This document shows, piece by piece, positions 1-6,662 of a DNA stretch of 16,023 bases. The position numbers were made by a program, and so were the translations under genes. The first letter of the stretch is position 1; each line of letters starts with the position of its first letter. A model generated the notes under the pieces. The model had not been told where the DNA came from and did not search any database. It saw only the letters and a program-made list of their open reading frames with translations. The DNA is from Methanobacterium sp. (GTDB taxonomy: Archaea > Methanobacteriota > Methanobacteria > Methanobacteriales > Methanobacteriaceae): contig JAJFTX010000176.1 of NCBI GenBank assembly GCA_021372715.1, positions 1 to 16,023 on the forward strand, read 5' to 3'.

Positions 1-177
1 AAATTTTCCGTTTCGTTATAGCGCCTCCGTTTATTTTTGAATCGGAATTTAGACTTAATGATCTCTTGTTAATCCTATTTAAATATATTTATGATTCAGA
101 TAACTAAAGGAAAAAATTTTCCATAAATTCTTAAATTTTAAAATAAGATATTACTTAATTTATGTAAACATCAATAA
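1..177. other. Left-edge stretch without a recognised gene
   Basis: AT-rich DNA after the MFS stop codon. It holds T-rich runs on the minus strand and the short inverted repeat GGAAAA-AA-TTTTCC (about 109-122), which could end the MFS transcript. Near the edge, GGAGG on the minus strand (24-28) has no start codon after it inside the window. Confidence 0.3.
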
Positions 178-1545
178 TTAATTCATCTTTTTAAGTTCAT
201 CGGCCCGTCCTTTAAGCCCTAATGCCATTAATGTAAGGATAATAGCCGAACATCCTAATACAATATAGGCAAAACCATAAGCACTCATATTACCACCCAT
301 AGAAGATATAATTGCCCCAATAAGAGCCCCACCCACCAGTTGTCCTATGCTAGTGTTTATATTTATCAGACCCTGTCCTGAAGCCCTTTCAGATTCAGGA
401 AATTCATTGATCATAATGTATCTCACCGGCGCGCCTAAAAGAGTGGCAATACCTAATCCTATAAATATACCTGAGATGATGAAGAAAAAGAATTGGTTCC
501 CAAATATACCCAATATAAAAAGTCCCATGGCCAGTGAAAACCCGCCAGTGATCATCAAAAGTTTTGATCCCACTTTATCCAGAACACGACCTATGATGGG
601 TGCTCCTATGGCAATGGTAATTACAATGGGTAAGAGCATAAGACTTGCCTGGGAGTTGTTAAAACCTAGTGCAATTATGGCAAATGCAGGTACAAATACC
701 AGCCCTGTTTCGTTTAAACCAGAAAATACAGATATTAAACTGGTCATAGTTATCTCCCTATTTTTAAATACTTCTGTTCGTATTATGGGATCTTTAGCTT
801 TACCCTCTATCATCCAAAATATTATAAGTAGAATAAGAAACAGGATTAAGGCAGGCCAAACTCGTAAGGATAATAAACTGGATAAAAAATTCTCTGTATT
901 GATCTGATTAATACCATATGTTAAAGAGGCTAATGAAACACCTAATAAAAACATTCCTTTCCAATCAAAATAATTAAATCCAGTTTTAGTAGTTTTAGGA
1001 AGATAATATATACCTAATATTATCACCAAGATTGAAAAGGGCAGATTGATAATAAAAAGCCATTGCCAACCGTAACTTATTAATAAACCACCCAAAATCG
1101 GGCCGATTAAATAAGATATACCAAAAACCGCCCCTATAATACCAAGAGCCCTTCCCCTCTTTTCTGGAGGAAAAGCATCCCCTATAAAAGCGCTGGCTAC
1201 AGGAAATAATCCTCCAGCACCAAAACCCTGAATAGCCCTTCCTATAAGCAATATATCAAATGATGGAGAAAATGCTGTTATCACTGACCCAAAACCAAAT
1301 AATAAAACATCTAAAAGATAGATTAATCTTCTACCCTTTCTATCAGATAACTTGGCCATGAATGGGGTAGCCACCATAAAAAACAACACATAAATGGTGT
1401 ATGTCCAACTAAGGCTCCGTGTATCCAACCCAAAATAATTCTGGATAGCAGGCAGGGCAGGTCCCACGATAGCTATATCCAGAGCACCCATTAATACACC
1501 CATAAAAAGAACCAATAAAACACGGTTTCTGCCTTTTTTTACCAT
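178..1545 (-). CDS. MFS drug:H+ antiporter, DHA2 (14-TM) type
   Basis: Inner-membrane exporter of the major facilitator superfamily, expected to expel small toxic compounds in exchange for protons; the substrate cannot be read from sequence. Numbering from an in-frame ATG at 1557: the TM1 motif is LDIAIVGPALP (26-36), motif A is KLSDRKGRR (69-77), motif B is IGRAIQGFGAG (105-115) and motif C is GISYLIGPILGG (146-157), which marks antiporters. About 14 hydrophobic segments fit the EmrB/QacA branch, and full length is normal for it. I prefer the ATG at 1545 (455 aa, MVKKGRN) because GAGGGG lies about six bases before it, inside the first codons of the longer form. A TATA-like CTTATATAGG lies near 1645-1655. 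It stands alone, with no regulator next to it. Family confident, substrate unknown. Confidence 0.9.
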   Translation of the reverse strand: MVKKGRNRVLLVLFMGVLMGALDIAIVGPALPAIQNYFGLDTRSLSWTYTIYVLFFMVATPFMAKLSDRKGRRLIYLLDVLLFGFGSVITAFSPSFDILLIGRAIQGFGAGGLFPVASAFIGDAFPPEKRGRALGIIGAVFGISYLIGPILGGLLISYGWQWLFIINLPFSILVIILGIYYLPKTTKTGFNYFDWKGMFLLGVSLASLTYGINQINTENFLSSLLSLRVWPALILFLILLIIFWMIEGKAKDPIIRTEVFKNREITMTSLISVFSGLNETGLVFVPAFAIIALGFNNSQASLMLLPIVITIAIGAPIIGRVLDKVGSKLLMITGGFSLAMGLFILGIFGNQFFFFIISGIFIGLGIATLLGAPVRYIMINEFPESERASGQGLININTSIGQLVGGALIGAIISSMGGNMSAYGFAYIVLGCSAIILTLMALGLKGRADELKKMN

Positions 1546-1762
1546 TTTACCCCTCATAAATAATAAAAGATTTTTATTTTAATGTTTTTCTGATATCTTA
1601 ACAGAAATTAATATTAGATATAGCATTAAAATATTAACCAAGAAACCTATATAAGGATTTTTTAATTTTATCTGCAGATATAATGAAAAAATTAATAAAA
1701 AATGATAAATAATTGGTTTCATGCTAATTTGGGGTGTATATGTGACCTTCCGAGGCTATATG

Positions 1763-2008
1763 ATGTGTGAGAAATGTTGGAACATTATTAAACTCAAAGA
1801 AGGGGATTCACCAGATGATTTTGATAAATGTGAATTTTGCGGAGGCCAATTAAAATATACACACGAAAGAGGACAATCAGACTTCTTTATACGGTTATTA
1901 AACAGAATTACCCGTCCTAAAAAAGAATCAAAGAAAATAATCTGCCCTAATTGTGGAACAAAAAATTTGAATTATGCTAAATACTGTGAAAAATGTGGAT
2001 ATAAATAA
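1763..2008 (+). CDS. Small double zinc-ribbon protein
   Basis: A cytoplasmic protein of 81 aa with two zinc-binding modules and no other domain. From the chosen start, C2-x2-C5 pairs with C23-x2-C26, and a classic C-terminal zinc ribbon has C61-P-N-C64 and C75-E-K-C78-G. A basic linker (about 44-58) joins them. Such proteins in methanogens are usually unannotated and may bind nucleic acid or act as adaptors; I cannot assign a role. The frame is open to an ATG at 1721 and a GTG at 1742 (GGGGTG lies just before that GTG). I chose 1763 because GAGG at 1752-1755 is seven bases upstream and the protein then begins directly at the first CxxC; the adjacent ATG at 1760 is almost equally likely. Confidence 0.75.
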   Translation: MCEKCWNIIKLKEGDSPDDFDKCEFCGGQLKYTHERGQSDFFIRLLNRITRPKKESKKIICPNCGTKNLNYAKYCEKCGYK

Positions 2009-2017
2009 TACTAAGAA

Positions 2018-2029
2018 TTATATAAAAAA
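2018..2029 (+). promoter_or_regulatory. TATA-box candidate for the 47-aa peptide gene
   Basis: TTATATAAAAAA lies ten bases after the zinc-ribbon stop codon. Transcription would begin near 2045-2055 and give a leader of about 50 bases before the SD site at 2093-2100. It suggests the small downstream gene has its own promoter. This is AT-rich DNA, so such matches are common. Confidence 0.35.
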
Positions 2030-2103
2030 CCCTGTGGTGTGAATAAAATTAACTCTAAAAAATTTGATATATTTAGAATTAAGATAACTAAAGAGGTCAT
2101 ATA

Positions 2104-2247
2104 ATGATTAATTTAATAATAAAACTGTTTTTTTACATCTTGATGATCATGGGAAAAGCTTGGATATATTCAAGGTTTAGCTGGTTAAAATGGATAATGC
2201 TGACCTGGAAAGTAGTATTGCCTGTTTTGAAGGTTTTATTAAGGTAA
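2104..2247 (+). CDS. Small cationic hydrophobic peptide (47 aa)
   Basis: A short open frame, not recognised as any family. Evidence that it is real: GAGGTCAT at 2093-2100 matches the SD consensus GAGGTGAT at seven of eight bases and stands at a good distance before the ATG. The product is unusual: a hydrophobic stretch at residues 4-16, then a Trp-rich amphipathic part (W20, W27, W30, W35) ending in a hydrophobic tail (37-46). It has seven Lys/Arg and no acidic residue, so it is strongly positive and should sit in or on the membrane. That composition resembles small membrane peptides, including type I toxins, but no antitoxin RNA or partner is visible. It lies between a zinc-ribbon gene and a broken CcdC-like gene. 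Confidence 0.5.
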   Translation: MINLIIKLFFYILMIMGKAWIYSRFSWLKWIMLTWKVVLPVLKVLLR

Positions 2248-2440
2248 GTAAATTCGATAATGTTCAATAAGTATTATATTACACTAATTTTTAGTATCAT
2301 CTGGAAAATGGGAAAAAATCTATTATATATATAATTCCTGAAATATGAATAATAATCTTTTGTAAAATTGATAAATCAATTAGAAAAAACTATGATACTT
2401 GCTTTTAAATTATAGAATTCATAATATTAAGAAATAGTAA

Positions 2441-2448
2441 TTTATATC
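2441..2448 (+). promoter_or_regulatory. TATA-box candidate for the CcdC-like gene
   Basis: TTTATATC lies about 35 bases before the ATG at 2479, which would give a leader of about ten bases. The weak SD in front of that ATG (only GAGC) agrees with a short or leaderless transcript. Confidence 0.35.
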
Positions 2449-2478
2449 TTCATGTTAAAAATTTAAAGAGCTTTTATT

Positions 2479-2829
2479 ATGCAACTTAGTGATCTTACCC
2501 TTGATCAGGTAATATTAATAATCGTGTTTATATTCCTTTTATTACAGTTACGCCAGCGTAAATTCCATTTCTGGCGTTCTCTGATAATCCCCGGGATAAT
2601 GCTTTTCATCACAATCCAATTTGTGAACCTACAAATGCAAGGCCCATTTTTTAACACTGTGGTTTTGGTAGGGGGTGGATTATTAGGTATCTTGCTGGGT
2701 ATGATAACCGCTTCCCTGATGAAGATTAAAATAGCTAAAGACGGTTCCATGATATTGAGAGGTTCATTCATTGCCAAGAGCCTGTGGTTATTATTCGTAT
2801 TGGCCAAATTATATGGGCAGAATACCTAA
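2479..2829 (+). CDS. CcdC/DUF1453-like membrane protein, truncated by an in-frame stop
   Basis: A polytopic membrane protein of 116 aa as read. TM segments lie near residues 9-23, 34-48, 57-79 and 95-113. A short cytoplasmic strand KIAKDGSMILRGS (84-96) between the third and fourth is the kind of loop I associate with the CcdC/DUF1453 family. Those proteins are about 160 aa and end in a further TM helix plus an Arg-rich tail. Exactly that is found in the same frame after the TAA at 2827-2829, running to 2970. So the gene looks cut short by one nonsense codon. CcdC was named in Bacillus for its link to cytochrome c maturation genes, but its role is unclear. The family assignment is from memory and moderate. 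Confidence 0.6.
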   Translation: MQLSDLTLDQVILIIVFIFLLLQLRQRKFHFWRSLIIPGIMLFITIQFVNLQMQGPFFNTVVLVGGGLLGILLGMITASLMKIKIAKDGSMILRGSFIAKSLWLLFVLAKLYGQNT

Positions 2830-2970
2830 TCTCAATGGGGTTTAGACTCTAATCTAATCCTATCTTTATTCTTGATGTTAACCGTATGCTTCATGATCTC
2901 TGAACGTGTAGGTATCTATTTCAGGTATTTAAAGAAGAGAAGAAGGGTTAAAAAGAAAGACAGAGTATAA
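2830..2970 (+). pseudogene. Detached C-terminal part of the CcdC-like gene
   Basis: This continues the frame of 2479-2829 directly after TAA, with 46 sense codons before the next stop at 2968-2970. It encodes a short linker (SQWGLDSN), a TM helix (LILSLFLMLTVCFMI), and a basic tail SERVGIYFRYLKKRRRVKKK that follows the positive-inside rule. There is no start codon with an SD site at its beginning; the first ATG (2875) falls inside the helix. A coding-quality continuation in the same frame is best explained by a nonsense change in a once longer gene (163 codons in all, counting the TAA). TAA is not the pyrrolysine codon (TAG), so programmed recoding is unlikely. A sequencing error is possible. 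Confidence 0.6.
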
Positions 2971-3055
2971 TTTGAGTTACAATTTTGTTTTATTAATATA
3001 ACAAGATATGTTAAAAATATATATCAACCAATAAATTTGATAAAAAAATATAGGT

Positions 3056-4042
3056 ATGAGGAAGATGGAGTTCAAACCATACTACTGCAAACTCAAAAAT
3101 TTCCAATTTCAAAATGGAGAAGTATTAGATGAAATCATCGTAGAATACACCACTATGGGAACAGCCCAAAAAGATGCTCAAGGTAACATCCAGAACGGTC
3201 TACTATTTTTACATGGTTGGTCTGGTGATTATACCTCATTTAAACGATATATGGATTTAACCCTACCAGAAGAGGCTTTTGACCAGGATAAATATTTTTT
3301 AATCTCCACCACAGCATTAGGATCACCTGGATCTTCAGCTCCCTCCACATCCCATTTAAAAGAGGATTTCCCCCAGTATACTGTGAAGGATATGATTAAC
3401 CTACAACATCGATTTTTAAAAGAGCAATTACATATCAAACATCTAAATGGTGTTATTGGTGCTTCTTTAGGTGGGTTTCAGTCACTACAGTGGGGTGTTA
3501 CTCATCCTGATTTCATGGATTTCATCATTTCCCTAGTTACCAGTCCTGTGGTGATAGGTAGAAATCTGGCCATATTTCAGTTGATGAACTCCATAATCGA
3601 ATCCCATCCGGATTATAAAAATGGAAAATACATTGAAAACCCAGTAAACGCAGTGAAGAATATAGCAGGACTTCAATTTCTATTCGTGTTCAGCGAATCA
3701 TATTATATAAATGAATTTAGCAGTAAGGAAATGTTGCTTAAAGCCCTTGATGAGCAGTTTACTGAGGGAATGAAATTAGACGCACGGGATGTGGTCTGGA
3801 GAAATAATGCAGTTATTCCCTTTGACTTGAGAGATGATTTACATAAGACCCATGCTAAGTCTCTTATAATAGGAATAGAAGGTGATGAATATTTCCCCCC
3901 AGAAATAGATGTCATACCCATCTCAGAGAGTATAAAAAATTCAGAATTGTTCATATTTAAATCGGAGTTAGGCCATCTAGGAATAAATCAGGTCGAAAAG
4001 ATGAAGGATGTGTTTTCAGAATTTATGTCATGTGTTGAATAA
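3056..4042 (+). CDS. MetX-like alpha/beta-hydrolase / acyltransferase
   Basis: A cytoplasmic alpha/beta-hydrolase of 328 aa related to homoserine O-acetyltransferases. The HG oxyanion region is FLHGWSGD (51-58). DKYFLISTTALGSPGSSAPS (78-97) parallels the MetX segment around its conserved Leu-Gly-x-x-x-Gly-Ser. The nucleophile elbow is GASLGG with Ser137, and the following FQSLQW matches MetX GGMQxLEW. The acid is D277 in EGDEYFPP, and the base is H307 in GHLG. All three catalytic positions are present. The lid between about 165 and 250 is poorly conserved against true MetX, and no other methionine genes are adjacent, so I do not claim homoserine acetylation. A second ATG at 3065 has GAGG three bases upstream; neither start has an ideal SD. 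It converges on the HEAT gene, with 22 bases between the stops. Confidence 0.8.
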   Translation: MRKMEFKPYYCKLKNFQFQNGEVLDEIIVEYTTMGTAQKDAQGNIQNGLLFLHGWSGDYTSFKRYMDLTLPEEAFDQDKYFLISTTALGSPGSSAPSTSHLKEDFPQYTVKDMINLQHRFLKEQLHIKHLNGVIGASLGGFQSLQWGVTHPDFMDFIISLVTSPVVIGRNLAIFQLMNSIIESHPDYKNGKYIENPVNAVKNIAGLQFLFVFSESYYINEFSSKEMLLKALDEQFTEGMKLDARDVVWRNNAVIPFDLRDDLHKTHAKSLIIGIEGDEYFPPEIDVIPISESIKNSELFIFKSELGHLGINQVEKMKDVFSEFMSCVE

Positions 4043-4064
4043 AAATATAGTAATTTTAATTATT

Positions 4065-4778
4065 TTATTTTTTACCCTCTTTTTTGGCCAAGATCTCATT
4101 TATAGCCTCTTCCATCTGCAGTCGGATATACCATCTTCTATCTTTAGATGCTTCTTCCAATGGTTCTAAGGCATTTTCATCTCCAATTTTTGCTAGAGCT
4201 CCTGCAGCGTGTCTGCGGACACTGATATCTTCATCCTGTAGGGCTTCTATTAATGGGGGAACCGCCTCATCATCACCGATTAAACCCAGAGCTTCTTCAG
4301 CCGCTGATCTGAAAGTAGGATCCTGGTCTTTCAAAGCTTCTATCAATGGTTTTATGGCCTTTTTATCACCGATCTTTCCCAAACCTAATACAGCTTCATT
4401 TCTAACCTTATTATCATTTAATATTTCTAATAGTGGATCTACTGCTCTTTCATCAGCAATATTCCCCAATGCTTCAGCAGCATGCCATCGGACGTACCAT
4501 TTCTCATCCTTTAAAAGGTTAATAAGGGGGTTTACCGCCTCCGGATCTCCTATTCTTCCCAAGGAAACAGCAGCATTCAATCTTATATCACTTTTATCCA
4601 TTTCTAAAAGTTTAATAAGAGGTAATACAGAATTTTTATCCTTTAATCTGCCTAATGCATGGGCAGCTTTCCAGGATGTATCCTGATCTCCCTCTATGAG
4701 GGCTTTTATTAAATCTTTTGTTTTTCTTTCAGATTCTAACCTTTCAACATCTGGTTTTGAGTTGTTTAGAATGCTCAA
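4065..4778 (-). CDS. HEAT-repeat (PBS-lyase type) protein
   Basis: An all-helical scaffold of 237 aa with about seven tandem repeats of roughly 30 residues from residue 20 to the end. Each has the pattern A-A-x-A-L-G-x-I-G-D-x-x-A-V-x-P-L-I-x-x-L, typical of the short HEAT repeats also found in phycobilisome lyase subunits. Archaea have no phycobilisomes, so this is a protein-binding module with unknown partner. It has no TM segment, signal or catalytic domain. The repeat carrying LNDNKVRNEAVLGLGKIG is about three residues shorter than its neighbours. The start is TTG at 4776-4778: GGTGGGAG lies five bases upstream, and no ATG or GTG occurs until well inside the repeats. A TATA-like sequence lies near 4810-4820. 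Confidence 0.88.
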   Translation of the reverse strand: MSILNNSKPDVERLESERKTKDLIKALIEGDQDTSWKAAHALGRLKDKNSVLPLIKLLEMDKSDIRLNAAVSLGRIGDPEAVNPLINLLKDEKWYVRWHAAEALGNIADERAVDPLLEILNDNKVRNEAVLGLGKIGDKKAIKPLIEALKDQDPTFRSAAEEALGLIGDDEAVPPLIEALQDEDISVRRHAAGALAKIGDENALEPLEEASKDRRWYIRLQMEEAINEILAKKEGKK

Positions 4779-4974
4779 TTTCTCCCACCCTGAAATTTAT
4801 TTGAAAATTATTATATATAGTTTAATTTACTATAGGTAATAATTTCTGATTTAATTTTTTTTTGAGACTTATAATTAGAAAATCTTTTATTACATGCTTC
4901 AAATATTTTGTTGTAATCAAAAAAATAAAATTTTTAAAAAAATAGATTAAAACCTTAAGAGGATGTAACATAAA

Positions 4975-5397
4975 ATGGCCAGTATGGAAACAGCAGTAAT
5001 AATCAGCGTATTTCTCGCATTAATCCTATTCTTCGTGGACTTTTTAATCTTACCCACTTTAGAAGTCAGCGTACTATTAATAGTCTTATTTACTGGATTT
5101 CTTGCCAGTGCAATGGCGGGCTCTGAGAGAAACAGTTATCGGGTAGGAGGATTTGCCGGTGCGGTCCTGGCGGTTATGCTTTTCCTAGTGAGTTTTTTCA
5201 CTGGACCGAGCTTATCTTTCAACATGTATGCATTGGGGCTAGATTTATCTCTGATCTCCCAGGGATTAATTTATTTAATACTTAGTTTTGTGTTATCCCT
5301 GGCTATCTATATGTTTTTAGGTGCTTTTGGCGGTATAATCGCTCAGGAACTCTTTGGTCCTAAAGATTCAGAACCTGAAAACACTGAACCAGTTTAA
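4975..5397 (+). CDS. Small four-TM membrane protein
   Basis: A hydrophobic protein of 140 aa, not firmly recognised. Four TM segments are visible, near residues 6-24, 30-48, 58-76 and 94-118. A polar turn AGSERNSYRVGGFAGAV (48-64) lies between the second and third, and the protein ends in an acidic tail (KDSEPENTEPV). The Gly/Ala-rich helix pairs and size resemble the small DUF5518-type membrane proteins common in Methanobacteriales, but that match is only by general appearance. GAGG at 4959-4962 is 12 bases before the ATG, a little far. The GMC-type flavoprotein begins 39 bases after the stop on the same strand, so the two may share a transcript. Confidence 0.75.
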   Translation: MASMETAVIISVFLALILFFVDFLILPTLEVSVLLIVLFTGFLASAMAGSERNSYRVGGFAGAVLAVMLFLVSFFTGPSLSFNMYALGLDLSLISQGLIYLILSFVLSLAIYMFLGAFGGIIAQELFGPKDSEPENTEPV

Positions 5398-5436
5398 ATT
5401 AACAAATTTTTTATTAACTAAAAAAAGGGTATTATT

Positions 5437-6639
5437 ATGTTAAAGGTAATAGTGGTTGGTTCCGGTGCTGGTGGTGGAACAGTTGCCCGTGAACTTTCCA
5501 GAGCAGGTGTAGATGTTACTATTATCGAAAAAGGACCCATAATTAAACCTAAAAACGTGTCTGAATGTTATCAAAGTCATCTATCTGATGTTGAAGTTAT
5601 GGAAACTACCTGTTTTGGTGGTACAACCATGGTTACTTTGGGTAACGCTGTGCGGACCTGCCAGGGCACCTTCAAGAAAATGGGTATTGATCTGGATGAT
5701 GAATTCAGGGAGTTGGAGCAGGATTTAAATGTAAATACGCTTCCAGATTCTCATTTTGGAAATGCTACTAAGAGAATAATGGATTCAGCCCGTTCTCTTG
5801 GTTTTGAGCCTAAGAAAATGCCTAAATTCATTGATCCATCTAAATGTAAGCCTTGTGGTGAGTGTGCTTTTGGCTGTAAAAGAGACGCTAAATGGACCAG
5901 CAGGATATATTTAGAAGAATCAATTCAATCTGGAACCAGATTAATCGAAGAAACCCCAGTTACAGAAATAACAACCCATAAAGGTCAGGTAACCGGTGTT
6001 AAAAGTTTTAATAAGGAATTTAAATCAGATATAGTTATTTTATCGGCAGGTGCCATTTCAACCCCCAGAATACTAAACAAAACCAGCATAAAGGCCGGTA
6101 ATAATCTCTTTGTAGATACCTTCGTAACGGTGGGTGGAATAATTAAGGGGGTGAATTATCATCAGGAACTACCGATGAATGCATGGATTAAACTGGACGA
6201 CATCATATTATCCCCCCATTACTCTGGTGTATTATTAGATAAGTTAGGAAAATTTAAACCCAAAAAAAAGGACATAATGGGGATGATGGTAAAGATAAAA
6301 GATGATAATACAGGCAGAGTTACTGAAACTTCTGTTATTAAATATAACACATTGCATGATGTGGAACTTTTAAGTAGGGGTTCAGCAATTGCCGGATCAA
6401 TACTTACAGAAGCCGGGATGGATGCTAATACCCTGGTATCTACACCACCCCGAGGAGCACATCCAGGAGGAACGGCTGCCATTGGAGAAGTTGTAGATAA
6501 GAACTTGGAAACAGAGATATCCGGACTATTTATAGCAGATGCAAGTGTTTTCCCTGAAGCTCCAGGAGCACCACCTGTATTGACCATCATAGCCCTAGCT
6601 AAGAGGTTGAGTAAATATATAGTTTCTAGTTATAAATAA
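5437..6639 (+). CDS. GMC-type FAD-dependent oxidoreductase with a four-Cys insert
   Basis: A flavoprotein of 400 aa. The N-terminal Rossmann motif VVGSGAGGG (6-14) and acidic E31 at the end of beta-2 bind FAD. The C-terminal block holds H342 in AHPGGTAAIG and FIADASVFPEAPGAPPVLTI (365-384), the usual GMC end. Between them, C137-x2-C140-x2-C143-x3-C147 followed by KRDAKW resembles the ferredoxin-like segment found in some GMC relatives and could bind a metal or cluster. The second catalytic residue of classic GMC enzymes (Asn/His in N-P-x-L-T-I) appears replaced by Pro379. At 400 aa it is shorter than usual GMC enzymes (500 or more), mainly in the substrate domain. Substrate unknown. The SD is weak (GGGT). 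It converges on the TrkH gene. Confidence 0.85.
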   Translation: MLKVIVVGSGAGGGTVARELSRAGVDVTIIEKGPIIKPKNVSECYQSHLSDVEVMETTCFGGTTMVTLGNAVRTCQGTFKKMGIDLDDEFRELEQDLNVNTLPDSHFGNATKRIMDSARSLGFEPKKMPKFIDPSKCKPCGECAFGCKRDAKWTSRIYLEESIQSGTRLIEETPVTEITTHKGQVTGVKSFNKEFKSDIVILSAGAISTPRILNKTSIKAGNNLFVDTFVTVGGIIKGVNYHQELPMNAWIKLDDIILSPHYSGVLLDKLGKFKPKKKDIMGMMVKIKDDNTGRVTETSVIKYNTLHDVELLSRGSAIAGSILTEAGMDANTLVSTPPRGAHPGGTAAIGEVVDKNLETEISGLFIADASVFPEAPGAPPVLTIIALAKRLSKYIVSSYK

Positions 6640-6662
6640 TGATAAATTTTTTTTTAATTAAT

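Noticed and set aside
1..28. GGAGG on the minus strand near the left edge as the start of another gene
   Set aside because: No ATG, GTG or TTG follows before the window ends, so no coding region can be supported.
347..907. Open frame of 186 codons opposite the MFS gene
   Set aside because: It runs antisense to clear MFS motifs, is rich in Pro/Ile/Met as mirror frames of TM genes are, and has no family features.
2260..2334. ATG frame of 24 codons (MFNKYYI...) after the 47-aa peptide gene
   Set aside because: The nearest SD-like AAGG is over a dozen bases away and the peptide is very short. A faint likeness to the 47-aa peptide (MGK followed by hydrophobic residues) is too short to trust.
2293..2399. 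Inverted repeat AGTATCAT / ATGATACT
   Set aside because: Only eight pairs, 91 bases apart, in very AT-rich DNA; expected by chance.
4084..4686. Open frame of 200 codons opposite the HEAT gene
   Set aside because: Its regular repeats are only the reverse image of the HEAT repeats; no SD and no recognisable domain.
4889..4917. Inverted repeat ATTACA / TGTAAT between the HEAT and 140-aa genes
   Set aside because: Six pairs with a 17-base spacer; too weak to call an operator.
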